Notes under the pieces: model-generated
What the model was told of the DNA's origin: nothing
The model's input: only the letters and a program-made list of their open reading frames with translations
Database searches by the model: none
Part shown: positions 47,314-55,697 of the stretch, piece after piece
Numbering within the stretch: position 1 is the stretch's first letter
Layout: each line of letters starts with the position of its first letter
From: Gellertiella hungarica
GTDB taxonomy: Bacteria > Pseudomonadota > Alphaproteobacteria > Rhizobiales > Rhizobiaceae
Direction: 5' to 3'
DNA length: 64,000 nucleotides
Assembly: GCF_014197145.1 (NCBI RefSeq)
Contig: NZ_JACIEZ010000001.1
Location: 372,001-436,000, forward strand
Made by a program: the position numbers and the translations under genes

Positions 47314-47350
47314 CCCTCCCCCTTGTGGGGAGGGGTTAGGGGTGGGGGTC
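47314..47350 (-). repeat. GC-rich palindromic repeat, copy 3 (inverted)
   Basis: Inverted copy of the element at 47217-47253 with a single mismatch over 37 bases. The two copies face each other across about 60 bases of spacer, so they can form one large stem-loop. Confidence 0.85.
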
Positions 47351-47371
47351 CGACAGGGTATCACCATCCCC

Positions 47372-48625
47372 TTACTCCGCCACGCCTGCCGTTTCGACCA
47401 CGGCGTGCAGGAGCACGTCGGCGCCGGCGGCGGCCCATTCTTTCGAGATGTCTTCCGCTTCGTTGTGCGACAGGCCGTCGACGCAGGGACAGAAGATCAT
47501 GGCGGTCGGGGCGACCTTGTTCATCCAGCAGGCGTCGTGACCGGCGCCGGAGATGATGTCGCGGTGCGAATAGCCGAGCCGTTCTGCCGCATTGCGGATG
47601 GTGGCCGTGAGTTCCGGGCTGAAGGTAACCGGGTCGAAATGGCCGACCGGTTCGATGGCGATGCCGACGCCCATGGGTTCGACGATCTTCGGGGCTTCGG
47701 CCTCGAAGCGGGCCTTCATGGCATCCAGCGTCGCCTGGTTCGGCGAACGGAAGTCCACGGTGAAGACCACCTTGCCCGGCAGCACGTTGCGGGAGCCCGG
47801 CGAAACCTCGATATGGCCGACGCCGCCGACGGCGGAGGGCTGGTTGTCCATGGCGATCGTGTTGACGAGCTCGAGGATGCGGCCCATCGCCAGCGACGCG
47901 TTCTTGCGCATCGGCATCGGGGTGGAGCCGGTATGGGCCTCCTTGCCGGTCAGGGTGACCTGCAGCCACCAGAGGCCCTGGCCATGGGTGACGACGCCGA
48001 TATCCTTGCCCTCGGCCTCGAGGATCGGGCCCTGCTCGATGTGATATTCGAGGAAAGCCTTCATCTTGCGGCTGCCGACGGGCTCGGTGCCTTCCCAGCC
48101 GATGCGCTTCAGCTCCTCGCCGAACTTCTTGCCCTTGGCGTCGGTGCGTTCCTTGGCCCAGGCCTCGTCGTGAATGCCGGCGAAGACGCCGGAAGCGAGC
48201 ATGGCTGGTGCAAAGCGCGCCCCTTCCTCGTTCGTCCAGTTGGTAACGACGACGGGTGACTTCGTGCGGATGCCGAGATCGTTCATGGAGCGGATGACCT
48301 CGAGGCCCGCCAGCACGCCGAGCACGCCGTCGAACTTGCCGCCGGTCGGCTGGGTGTCGAGATGGGAGCCCACATAGACGGGCAGCGCATCCGGGTCGGT
48401 GCCGGGGCGCGTGAAGAACATGTTGCCCATGGTATCGACGCCCATGGTGAGCCCCGAAGCCTCGCACCAGCGCTGGAAGAGCCTGCGCCCCTCGCCATCC
48501 TCGTCGGTCAGTGTCTGACGGTTGTTGCCGCCGGCAATTCCGGGGCCGATCTTGGCCATCTCCATGAGCGTGTCCCAGAGACGGTCGCCATTCACGCGCA
48601 TATTCTCGCCAGGTGCTGCCACCAT
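47372..48625 (-). CDS. Zn-dependent N-carbamoyl-beta-alanine amidase (beta-ureidopropionase type)
   Basis: A 417-residue M20-family amidohydrolase of the hydantoinase/carbamoylase branch, the third enzyme of reductive pyrimidine breakdown, giving beta-alanine, CO2 and ammonia. Metal ligands: YVGSHLDTQPTGGKFDGVLG (His, Asp), VVTNWTNEEGARFAPAM (the Glu pair), YHIEQGPILE and SGAGHDACWMNKVAPTAMIF. Substrate-binding GKEAHTGSTPMPMRKNA is typical of AmaB/beta-ureidopropionases. Start at 48625 after GGTGAGGATG. It is the gene nearest to the divergent rutR-like gene. Confidence 0.93.
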   Translation of the reverse strand: MVAAPGENMRVNGDRLWDTLMEMAKIGPGIAGGNNRQTLTDEDGEGRRLFQRWCEASGLTMGVDTMGNMFFTRPGTDPDALPVYVGSHLDTQPTGGKFDGVLGVLAGLEVIRSMNDLGIRTKSPVVVTNWTNEEGARFAPAMLASGVFAGIHDEAWAKERTDAKGKKFGEELKRIGWEGTEPVGSRKMKAFLEYHIEQGPILEAEGKDIGVVTHGQGLWWLQVTLTGKEAHTGSTPMPMRKNASLAMGRILELVNTIAMDNQPSAVGGVGHIEVSPGSRNVLPGKVVFTVDFRSPNQATLDAMKARFEAEAPKIVEPMGVGIAIEPVGHFDPVTFSPELTATIRNAAERLGYSHRDIISGAGHDACWMNKVAPTAMIFCPCVDGLSHNEAEDISKEWAAAGADVLLHAVVETAGVAE

Positions 48626-49004
48626 GCGTTCATCCTCACCTTTTGGGCGGAGTTCGTCATCCGCTCTGTCGTTCCCTTGGGCCAGCGGCAGACGCCGCCT
48701 CCGCATCGCGCGGGTTCATCGACGGTTGCCTTTCCGGCTGGTCTCGTCGATAATTTGACCGATTGGTAAACATTACAGCTTCTCTATCCGCACTCAAGAC
48801 CCTAAACCAAAAACTTCGCGGGAAATATATCCATCGCGTCACGGAAGGGTGCAGTATGAACAGGGAGCGTGGCGGAAAGCTGTGGATGTTTTACTCTATC
48901 AATTCAGTAGGGATTTAAATCTTTCAATTCCCTTCCGGATTTGATCTTGAACAGTTTTCCAATTGCTGAATGATAGTCGAGTGAGGAAGAGGATCGGGGC
49001 GGGA
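48626..49004. promoter_or_regulatory. Divergent promoter region between the amidase and RutR-like genes
   Basis: About 380 bases without a gene, holding the promoters of both divergent genes and the RutR-like palindrome at 48755-48770. The right half is AT-rich (48890-48970). Confidence 0.6.
48755..48770. promoter_or_regulatory. Candidate RutR operator
   Basis: TTGACCGATTGGTAAA matches the E. coli RutR consensus TTGACCA-NN-TGGTCAA at 12 of its 14 specified positions. It lies 130 bases before the amidase start and 235 bases before the regulator start. Confidence 0.7.
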
Positions 49005-49667
49005 ATGGAAGAGACCGACACTGCCGCGCCGCGTGCTGCGAAAACGCTTCGCCGCACGCGCATTCAGGAGGAGAAGGAGGAGCAGATCCTCTCGGCCGCG
49101 CTGGACGTTTTCTCGCAGCACGGCTTTCGCGGCACCACCATCGACCAGATCGCCGAGGTGGCGGGCATGTCGAAGCCGAACCTGCTTTATTATTTCCGCA
49201 CCAAGGAGGCGATCCACCGCGCGTTGATCGACCGGGTGCTGCAGACCTGGCTCGATCCCCTGCGCGCCTTCAACGCGGAGGGCGATCCCGAACAGGAGAT
49301 CCGCTCCTATATCCGCCGCAAGCTGGAGATGGCCCGCGACTTTCCGCGCGAGAGCCGCCTTTTCGCCAACGAGGTGCTGCAGGGAGCGCCCCATATCGAG
49401 GACGAGCTGAAGGGGCCGCTGAAAGCCCTGGTGGACGAAAAGGCGGAGGTGATCCGCGCCTGGGCGCGCGCCGGCAAGATTGCCCGGTGCGATCCCTACC
49501 ACCTGATATTCTCCATCTGGTCCACGACCCAGCATTATGCGGACTTCGACGTGCAGGTGCGCGCGGTCCTCGGGCAGGACCATGCGGGCGAGGGGCGCTT
49601 CGACGATGCGGCGCGCTACCTGGAGCAACTGTTCCTCAACGGGCTTGCGGTGCAGCGGCGGGTCTGA
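49005..49667 (+). CDS. TetR-family regulator, RutR-like
   Basis: A 220-residue TetR regulator. HTH: QILSAALDVFSQHGFRGTTI then IAEVAGMSKPNLLYYFRTKE. The C-terminal domain has NEVLQGAPHIEDELKGPLKA and IFSIWSTTQHYADFDVQVR, the pattern of RutR, which binds uracil or thymine and controls pyrimidine-use genes. Start at 49005 (MEETDTAAPRAAKTLRR) after a GGCGGGA site. It is divergent from the amidase gene with a RutR-like palindrome between them, so autoregulation and control of the catabolic genes are likely. Confidence 0.9.
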   Translation: MEETDTAAPRAAKTLRRTRIQEEKEEQILSAALDVFSQHGFRGTTIDQIAEVAGMSKPNLLYYFRTKEAIHRALIDRVLQTWLDPLRAFNAEGDPEQEIRSYIRRKLEMARDFPRESRLFANEVLQGAPHIEDELKGPLKALVDEKAEVIRAWARAGKIARCDPYHLIFSIWSTTQHYADFDVQVRAVLGQDHAGEGRFDDAARYLEQLFLNGLAVQRRV

Positions 49668-49673
49668 GAGCGG

Positions 49674-50585
49674 TCAGTCCTTCAGCGCCGCCATCCAGGC
49701 AAGGCCGAGCGCCGTCACCAGCGCCCCCGCGACCACCGGCAGCGTGACCCAGCCGTGGCCCAGCACCCCTTCGAGCAGAATGATGAAGGACGGCGTCAGA
49801 TAGCCGTAGGCCAGCACCTTCGGTGCGGGCAGGCGCATCGAGGCAAATTGCAGCAGCATGAAGGTGATCGCCGTCGTCACCACCGCCAGGTAGGCGAGCG
49901 ACCACCAGACCAGCGGCGAAACGGCGGCATAGTCCACATCTGCCAGATAGGGGCCTGCCCGCAGGGCCAGGAAACCGGTTGCGAAGACTGTCACCCAGAA
50001 GCCGAAGACGACGGGATGTTCGCCCCGGTCGAAGGTGCGGATCAGCGGCACATAGATCGCATGGGCAAGCACGCCGGTGAAATAGATCATCTCGCCCTGG
50101 CCGACATCGAATGCGAGGATGGCGTTGATGTCGCCCCGGAAAATCACCCAGACGGCACCGGCGGCGGCAATTACCAGGCTGGTGAGAACCGCGGCCCGGG
50201 TCTTCTGGCGATTGATCAGCAGCGCGAAGCCCGCGCTCATCAGCGGCATCAGGGTGAAGACCGCGCCGGTCGACACCGGGCTGGTGAATTCCAGCGCCTT
50301 GAACATGGTCAGCATGTAGAAGCTGATGAGCCCGCCGAGAATGAGGAAGCGCCAGGCCTGTTTCGGCCAGGCGAAGGGCTGGCGGGAAACGCCATAGGCA
50401 AGGAAACCCATGACGAAGACGGTGGCGACGTAGCGCAGGAAGGTCAGCACACCCGTATCCATCGCGCGCGCCGCGAGCCCGCCGAAGGAGAAGGAGCCTG
50501 CGATCAGCGCTGCAAAGAGCAGCATGGCGAGATGGGCGAGAACACGGCCGCGCTTGACGTCCGACGGGGAGCTGACCTTTTGCAT
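49674..50585 (-). CDS. EamA/DMT-family transporter
   Basis: A 303-residue protein with about ten helices in two EamA halves: AMLLFAALIAGSFSFGGLAA, FLRYVATVFVMGFLAYGVSR, LEFTSPVSTGAVFTLMPLMS and later LAYGYLTPSFIILLEGVLGH. Start at MQKVSSPSD (50585); the frame is open 19 codons upstream with non-membrane sequence. It ends six bases after the convergent RutR-like gene. Exported substrate unknown; not obviously tied to pyrimidines. Confidence 0.87.
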   Translation of the reverse strand: MQKVSSPSDVKRGRVLAHLAMLLFAALIAGSFSFGGLAARAMDTGVLTFLRYVATVFVMGFLAYGVSRQPFAWPKQAWRFLILGGLISFYMLTMFKALEFTSPVSTGAVFTLMPLMSAGFALLINRQKTRAAVLTSLVIAAAGAVWVIFRGDINAILAFDVGQGEMIYFTGVLAHAIYVPLIRTFDRGEHPVVFGFWVTVFATGFLALRAGPYLADVDYAAVSPLVWWSLAYLAVVTTAITFMLLQFASMRLPAPKVLAYGYLTPSFIILLEGVLGHGWVTLPVVAGALVTALGLAWMAALKD

Positions 50586-50691
50586 GAGGCACCTTAGGGG
50601 AGCAACCGCACCGTCCGGCCGGACAGGTGCCTGAAGCCTCAAGCGCTATCCCGTTCGGCCGGGGAAGTCCAGCCATGGACCGGCATGGCTG

Positions 50692-50886
50692 TCATTCCGC
50701 AAGCGCGCGGCCCCTGTCGGTCTCCTGCCGGCATTCTTCCCTGGCAAGCCCCAGCCGCTCCTCCTCGTCTTCGACGAAGCGGCGGATGGCCTCCACCATC
50801 AGCCAGTGGTTGCTGCAGCCCATCTGTTTTGCCAGCGCGCGCAGTCGGCGGTCGATCTTCGCGCAGAGCTTGACGGAAACGGCCAT
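50692..50886 (-). CDS. Orphan ribbon-helix-helix (CopG-like) protein
   Basis: A 64-residue protein starting MAVSVKLCAKIDRRLRALAK, then GCSNHWLMVEAIRRFVEDEE. The N-terminal beta strand plus two helices fit a CopG/RelB/ParD-type DNA-binding antitoxin, with a charged C-terminal tail. No toxin-like gene (ParE, RelE or similar) is adjacent: the next minus-strand gene is an EamA transporter starting 107 bases away. It may be a solitary regulator or the remnant of a toxin-antitoxin pair. Confidence 0.7.
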   Translation of the reverse strand: MAVSVKLCAKIDRRLRALAKQMGCSNHWLMVEAIRRFVEDEEERLGLAREECRQETDRGRALAE

Positions 50887-51079
50887 GATCCTGTTCCCCT
50901 ATAGAATTCGAAAATAAAGTAAATCTAAATTACCATTTTGCAAGTAGCCCTTTGCGGATTAGTACAATTTTGGTTGCTGAAGCGGCCCGATTTTCCGGCC
51001 TTCACGGCAAAATGAGTGCCGGCAGCTGCCCCGGGTGCCTAAGATCGGGAAAGAATCGGCAAGGGGAGGGCGGTCGGCC

Positions 51080-51625
51080 TTGTTCAATCTACTGGCATTA
51101 TCCGGCAGCCTCAGGGTGCGCTCGCTCAATACGGCGATACTGGAGGCGGCAAGAATTTGTGCGCCGGCCTCCATCGGGATCGAGATTTTTCGCGGTGTGG
51201 GCGGTCTCCCGCCGTTCACGCCGGATCTCGATCATTGCCTGCCTGCGTCCGTCGCGGATTTCCGCGACCGGACAGCCGCGGCCGATGCGCTCGTCATTGC
51301 CTGTCCGGAATATGCAGGCGGCATCCCGGGAATGTTCAAGAACGCGCTCGACTGGCTGGTCGGCTGCGACCGGTTCAACAGCCGGCCGGTCGTGCTCATC
51401 AATGTCTCGCCGCGGGCGGTAGAGGCGGAGGCGGCGCTTCGGCTGGTGTTGAAAACCATGTCGGCCCCGGTCGTCGAGGAGGCCTCGCGACGCATCCCGA
51501 TCCGTGACCGTGAGGCGACGGGGGAAACGCTCGCCGCCGATCCGGCGGTCGCGGCGGAACTCGACCGCGCGCTCGCGGCGCTTGCCGCCTATCTCGGCCG
51601 TGCCGCAGCGGAAGGCCAGCCGTGA
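51080..51625 (+). CDS. NADPH-dependent FMN reductase family protein
   Basis: About 181 residues of flavodoxin-like fold: LLALSGSLRVRSLNTAILEA phosphate-binding start, then ADALVIACPEYAGGIPGMFK and NALDWLVGCDRFNSRPVVLI, the FMN-contact loops of the NADPH-FMN reductase (ArsH/ChrR/YieF-like) family. The TTG at 51080 has AGGGGAGGG nine bases upstream; a GTG at 51035 would add 15 residues without a ribosome site. Likely a soluble quinone or metal reductase. The partner is unknown. Confidence 0.85.
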   Translation: MFNLLALSGSLRVRSLNTAILEAARICAPASIGIEIFRGVGGLPPFTPDLDHCLPASVADFRDRTAAADALVIACPEYAGGIPGMFKNALDWLVGCDRFNSRPVVLINVSPRAVEAEAALRLVLKTMSAPVVEEASRRIPIRDREATGETLAADPAVAAELDRALAALAAYLGRAAAEGQP

Positions 51626-51656
51626 CGACGGCCGGCCCTTGCGGCTGTTCCCGCGG

Positions 51657-51884
51657 TCAGGCGTGCAGGCGGCGATATTCGCGCATGGAATCGACGGGGA
51701 AGCGGAGGGCCGCGGCGATCCGCACCAGATAGGGCACGGCAACCACCTCGCCGGCCTCGATGCGGGCGATCTCCTGTTCGGTCAGGCCGCAGGTTTCGGC
51801 CAGGTCTGTGATGGAATAGCCGCGACGGCGGCGCAGCTCGGCTGCGGAGGCAAGGGTATCAGCGGCTTCAAGGGTGTGGCTCAT
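51657..51884 (-). CDS. Small XRE-family HTH protein
   Basis: A 75-residue single HTH: LRRRRGYSITDLAETCGLTE, then QEIARIEAGEVVAVPYLVRI. It starts at MSHTLEAADTLAS (51884) after AGGAGCAGACC; the longer upstream frame is Arg/Pro-rich and not used. Convergent with the FMN reductase gene. Probably a local repressor; no partner recognised. Confidence 0.8.
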   Translation of the reverse strand: MSHTLEAADTLASAAELRRRRGYSITDLAETCGLTEQEIARIEAGEVVAVPYLVRIAAALRFPVDSMREYRRLHA

Positions 51885-52135
51885 GGTCTGCTCCTGTTTC
51901 CGGCGCGGTGGCCGTGTCGGTCTTCTTGTTGTTTTGGAAAACATGGCATTCCGTGGCGGTCGTCCTGTCCGTCCACCGGACCGGCGACGCGGGTCCGAAG
52001 GCGGGCATCGAGCCCGCACGCGAATGACCCTAGCAGAAGCCGCTTAACGCCCCGCCAACCGGTTGGGTAAGCGGGCCGTTTCCTGATGTGATTACTCTTT
52101 TGCTAAATTGTGCTGAAACATTACCAAATGCGCAT

Positions 52136-52161
52136 AAAAAAGCCGGGCCCGAGGGCCCGGC
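52136..52161 (-). terminator. Rho-independent terminator after preA
   Basis: Stem gccgggcc / ggcccggc with a 4-base loop. On the minus strand it is followed by six T, 27 bases after the preA stop. Confidence 0.9.
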
Positions 52162-52187
52162 AGGGAGGTCGTCCAGAGAACCGGCGC

Positions 52188-53504
52188 TTACTCGGCAGCC
52201 TGCCGCTGCGCCACCGGGTTGTTCGGATGGGTCGTCCAGTTGGCATAGGTCGGATCGACGGTCCGGCCGGTGCGCTGGTCAAGGGCGCCGGCGGCAAGCG
52301 GCACCATGGTGATGCAGTTCTCGACCGGGCAGACATTGACGCAGAGATTGCAGCCGACGCATTCCTCTTCCTTCACCTCGAAATGACGAACGCCGTTCAC
52401 GAGATGGGTGATTGCCTGGTGCGAGGTGTCCTCGCAGGCGATGTGGCAGCGGCCGCACTTGATGCAGGCGTCCTGATCGATATGCGCCTTGGCCACGTAG
52501 TTGAGGTTGAGATACTGCCAGTCGGTGACATTGGGCACGGCGCGGCCGGTGATGTCGTCCAGCGTGCGGTGACCCTTCTCGTCCATCCAGTCGGAGAGGC
52601 CGGAGATCATTTCCTGAACGATCTTGAAGCCATAGGTCATGGCTGCGGTGCAGACCTGCACGTTGCCGGCGCCGAGTGCCAGGAATTCGGCCGCGTCGCG
52701 CCAGGTGGTGACGCCGCCGATGCCGGAGATCGGCAGGCCGTAGGTTTCCGGGTCGCGGGCGATCTCGGCCACCATGTTGAGGGCGATCGGCTTCACCGCC
52801 GGGCCGCAATAGCCGCCATGGGTGCCCTTGCCGTCCACGGTCGGGCTCGGGGCGAAGCTGTCGAGGTCGACGGAGACGATGGAGTTGATCGTGTTGATCA
52901 GCGAGACCGCGTCCGTGCCGCCGGCCTTGGCCGCGCGGGCGGGCTTGCGAATGTCAGTGATGTTGGGCGTCAGCTTGGTGATGACCGGCATGCGTGTGTA
53001 CTGCTTGCACCAGCGCACCACCATCTCGATATATTCCGGCACCTGCCCGACGGCGGCACCCATGCCGCGCTCGGACATGCCGTGCGGACAGCCGAAGTTG
53101 AGCTCGATGCCGTCGGCCCCGGTTTCCTCGACGAGCGGCAGGATCGCCTTCCACTCTTCCTCGACGCAGGGCACCATGATCGAGGCGATCAGTGCGCGGT
53201 CCGGCCAGTTCATCTTCACCTGCTTCATTTCCTGCAGGTTGACCTGAAGCGGGCGGTCGGTGATGAGCTCGATGTTGTTGAGCCCGAGCAGGCGGCGGTC
53301 TGCGCCCCAGATCGCGCCGTAGCGCGGGCCGTTGACGTTGACGACCGGCGGGCCTTCGGAGCCCAGCGTTTTCCAGACCACGCCGCCCCAGCCCGCCTTG
53401 AAGGCGCGCTCGACGTTATAGGCCTTGTCGGTCGGCGGGGCGGATGCCAGCCAGAAGGGGTTCGGCGACTTGATGCCGACGAAGTTGTTGCGAAGATCAG
53501 CCAT
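52188..53504 (-). CDS. preA: NAD-dependent dihydropyrimidine dehydrogenase, subunit PreA
   Basis: A 438-residue subunit that reduces uracil and thymine at its FMN. The TIM-barrel part resembles class-1 dihydroorotate dehydrogenases: FWLASAPPTDKAYNVERAFK, and GIELNFGCPHGMSERGMG with Cys139 equal to the catalytic Cys of mammalian DPD and its neighbouring His. The C-terminal ferredoxin domain has two 4Fe-4S motifs, CIKCGRCHIACED and CVGCNLCVNVCPVENC. First step of the reductive pathway, with preT just upstream (27-base gap) supplying electrons from NADH. Confidence 0.97.
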   Translation of the reverse strand: MADLRNNFVGIKSPNPFWLASAPPTDKAYNVERAFKAGWGGVVWKTLGSEGPPVVNVNGPRYGAIWGADRRLLGLNNIELITDRPLQVNLQEMKQVKMNWPDRALIASIMVPCVEEEWKAILPLVEETGADGIELNFGCPHGMSERGMGAAVGQVPEYIEMVVRWCKQYTRMPVITKLTPNITDIRKPARAAKAGGTDAVSLINTINSIVSVDLDSFAPSPTVDGKGTHGGYCGPAVKPIALNMVAEIARDPETYGLPISGIGGVTTWRDAAEFLALGAGNVQVCTAAMTYGFKIVQEMISGLSDWMDEKGHRTLDDITGRAVPNVTDWQYLNLNYVAKAHIDQDACIKCGRCHIACEDTSHQAITHLVNGVRHFEVKEEECVGCNLCVNVCPVENCITMVPLAAGALDQRTGRTVDPTYANWTTHPNNPVAQRQAAE

Positions 53505-53531
53505 GTTCTTGTCCTCTCGTCGGGTGTGGCA

Positions 53532-54884
53532 TCAGGCGGCAGAGCGGGCAGCACCCGCCAGCGCGCGGTTGATGGATTCGGCGGCGTCGCGTCCCTGGGC
53601 AACGGAGGTGACGGTCAGGTCCTCTCCGAGCTTCACGCAGTCGCCACCTGCCCAGACTTTCGGATGGGAGGTGCGGCCTTCCGCATCGATGGCGATGCGT
53701 CCACCCTTCATTTCCAGCGCTCCGAGCCCTTCCACCCGGAAGGTCTGGCCGATGGCCTTCAGCACCTGATCGGCACGGATCGTCACGGTTTCGCCCGTAC
53801 CGGCGAGGCCGTTTGCCGTCAGCGCGGTGTATTCCAGTTCGATGGCGGTCGCCTTGCCGCCTTCGCCGAGCACGCGCTTCGGCTGGAGCCAGTGGCGGAT
53901 GGTGACGCCCTTGGAGGCGGCAAGATCCTGCTCGAACTCGGATGCGTTCATGTTTTCCTTGCCGCGGCGATAGGCAATCGTCACCTCTTCGGCGCCGAGC
54001 AGCTTGGCCTGGACGGCAGCGTCGATGGCGGTCATGCCGCCGCCGAGCACGACGACCGAGCGGCCGACGGCAACGCTTGCCTTGTCCCTGGCCTGGCGCA
54101 GGCCTGCGATGAATTCGACCGCATCCTCGACGCCGGCGAGGTCTTCGCCTTCCACGCCGAGGCCATTGACGCCGGCAAGGCCGATGCCGAGGAAGATGGC
54201 GTCATACTGGCCTTCCAGATGGGCCAGGGTGAAGTCGCGGCCAAGCTTCTGGCCGTGGCGCACCTCGATGCCGCCGATGGAGAGGATGTAGTTCACCTCG
54301 TCCTGGGCAAAGTCGCCGGTCGACTTGTAGGTGGCGATGCCATACTCGTTCAGGCCACCGGACTTTTCGCGGGCTTCGAAGATGACCACGTCATGGCCGT
54401 GCATGGCGAGGCGATGAGCGGCGGCAAGACCTGCCGGGCCGGCTCCGACGACGGCAACCTTCTTGCCCGTGGACGCTGCCCGCTTGTAGAACTGGACGCC
54501 GCGCTCCATGGCAGTGTCCGTCGCGTAGCGCTGCAGGCGGCCGATTTCCACGGGTCGCTCTTCGGCCGTGTTGCGCACGCAGGCCTGCTCGCAGAGCGTT
54601 TCGGTGGGACAGACGCGGGCGCACATGCCGCCGAGAATGTTCTGATCGAAGATGGTGCGGGCCGCACCCAGCGGATTGCTCGTCGAGATCTGCCGGATGA
54701 AGAGAGGGATGTCGATGGAGGTCGGACAGGCCGTCATGCACGGCGCGTCGTGGCAGAAATAGCAGCGATCGGAGGCGACCAGCGCCTCATGCTTGTCGAG
54801 CGGCGGATGCAGATCGGAAAAATTGGCGTCGTAGTCGGCGGCGCTGAGGCGGCCTGAAGTGATACCCGGTGCCAGTCGTCCCAT
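53532..54884 (-). CDS. preT: NAD-dependent dihydropyrimidine dehydrogenase, subunit PreT
   Basis: A 450-residue FAD/NAD(P) oxidoreductase like the small chain of glutamate synthase. The N-terminal Fe-S region has CYFCHDAPCMTACPTSIDIP and GGMCARVCPTETLCEQACVR. The FAD dinucleotide motif is KVAVVGAGPAGLAAAHRLAM near residue 143, and the second nucleotide motif is SVVVLGGGMTAIDAAVQAKL. It passes electrons from NADH to PreA. A RutR-like palindrome lies about 58 bases before the start. Confidence 0.96.
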   Translation of the reverse strand: MGRLAPGITSGRLSAADYDANFSDLHPPLDKHEALVASDRCYFCHDAPCMTACPTSIDIPLFIRQISTSNPLGAARTIFDQNILGGMCARVCPTETLCEQACVRNTAEERPVEIGRLQRYATDTAMERGVQFYKRAASTGKKVAVVGAGPAGLAAAHRLAMHGHDVVIFEAREKSGGLNEYGIATYKSTGDFAQDEVNYILSIGGIEVRHGQKLGRDFTLAHLEGQYDAIFLGIGLAGVNGLGVEGEDLAGVEDAVEFIAGLRQARDKASVAVGRSVVVLGGGMTAIDAAVQAKLLGAEEVTIAYRRGKENMNASEFEQDLAASKGVTIRHWLQPKRVLGEGGKATAIELEYTALTANGLAGTGETVTIRADQVLKAIGQTFRVEGLGALEMKGGRIAIDAEGRTSHPKVWAGGDCVKLGEDLTVTSVAQGRDAAESINRALAGAARSAA

Positions 54885-55298
54885 TGGTGGTTCCCCTTTT
54901 TTAGTAACGCACTGTGAGGGAACGGTACCGCAAAAAATTTATTTATCAAACGGTAAAATTTCTGCGCGGAAGACTTTTTTGCCTCGCGAAGCGGGGCCTT
55001 GCGCGGGCGCGCCAGATGGCAGGAAGTCTGCCGCAATGCAGCATGGAGCGCCCGAAATCCAAAAGCCATTGTTGCTGCTGGGTTTTACTTAAACACTACT
55101 GGATAGGTCGCGTAACTGTCTCTTTGCACTGCGGCAGGATTACCCGCTGCACTAAGGTGCGATCCCGGGAAGGCCTTTTTTGCGTAATGAGGACTGGAAA
55201 AGGCCGCAATAAAAGATGAGTGAAAATCTCCTCTTTTAACTTTACTCTGAAACTCATGTTTTGTAGCGTGGCGCAACGATAAACAGGAGACGGGTTCA
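54885..55298. promoter_or_regulatory. preT promoter region
   Basis: 414 bases between divergent genes, with no convincing gene or tRNA. It holds the RutR-like palindrome at 54942-54957 and an AT-rich stretch. The right part (55210-55290) precedes the DUF2325 gene and is AT-rich too. Confidence 0.55.
54942..54957. promoter_or_regulatory. Second candidate RutR-like operator
   Basis: TTTATCAAACGGTAAA shares GGTAAA and the spacing with the palindrome at 48755-48770 and matches 10 of 14 specified positions of the E. coli RutR consensus. Weaker than the first site. Confidence 0.5.
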
Positions 55299-55691
55299 GT
55301 GGCCTCGAAACGCAAGGGCAATCGCGACAGGACGGAGCGGAAGCAAGCGGCGGACACCGGTCCCCGCTCGGCCACCCGTCCGATCCGCAGCTTTCTCTAT
55401 GTGGGCGGGCGGGATTGTCAGGTCGCGCACCTCCGGGAGATCGCAAGCGCCCATGGCGCGGAGCTTATCCACCACGACGGCGGCCTGCGCGAGGCGGTCA
55501 GCCGGATCGATACTGTTCTGCCGTCCGTGGATTGCGTCTTCTGCCCGATCGACTGCATCAGCCATGATGCATGTCTGCGGGTGAAGACGGGTTGCAAGAA
55601 GTTCGGCAAGACTTTCGTGCCGCTGCGCAACGGATCGAAATCCAGCCTCGACCGGGCGCTGCAGGAAATGCGGGAGCGGGGCCGCGCCTGA
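55299..55691 (+). CDS. DUF2325-family protein
   Basis: A 130-residue protein with a basic, disordered N-terminus (residues 1-28) and a DUF2325 domain: IRSFLYVGGRDCQVAHLREI, AELIHHDGGLREAVSRIDTV, SVDCVFCPIDCISHDACLRV and CKKFGKTFVPLRNGSKSSL. Five or six conserved cysteines suggest metal binding. Start is GTG at 55299 after CAGGAG. The family is uncharacterised; members are often near iron or respiratory genes. Convergent with the DUF423 gene. Confidence 0.85.
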   Translation: MASKRKGNRDRTERKQAADTGPRSATRPIRSFLYVGGRDCQVAHLREIASAHGAELIHHDGGLREAVSRIDTVLPSVDCVFCPIDCISHDACLRVKTGCKKFGKTFVPLRNGSKSSLDRALQEMRERGRA

Positions 55692-55697
55692 GGCGGT

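Noticed and set aside
46711-47352. CRISPR-like repeats
   Set aside because: Only three copies, in mixed orientation, with irregular spacing and one separated by a gene. They are palindromic intergenic repeats, not an array.
53088-53112. Suspected loss of the catalytic Cys in PreA
   Set aside because: On recheck the catalytic Cys is the one in the CPHG motif, which is present at residue 139; the enzyme looks intact.
55100-55170. tRNA-like pairing near 55.1 kb
   Set aside because: Short complementary stretches exist, but no cloverleaf, anticodon loop or T-loop sequence can be fitted.
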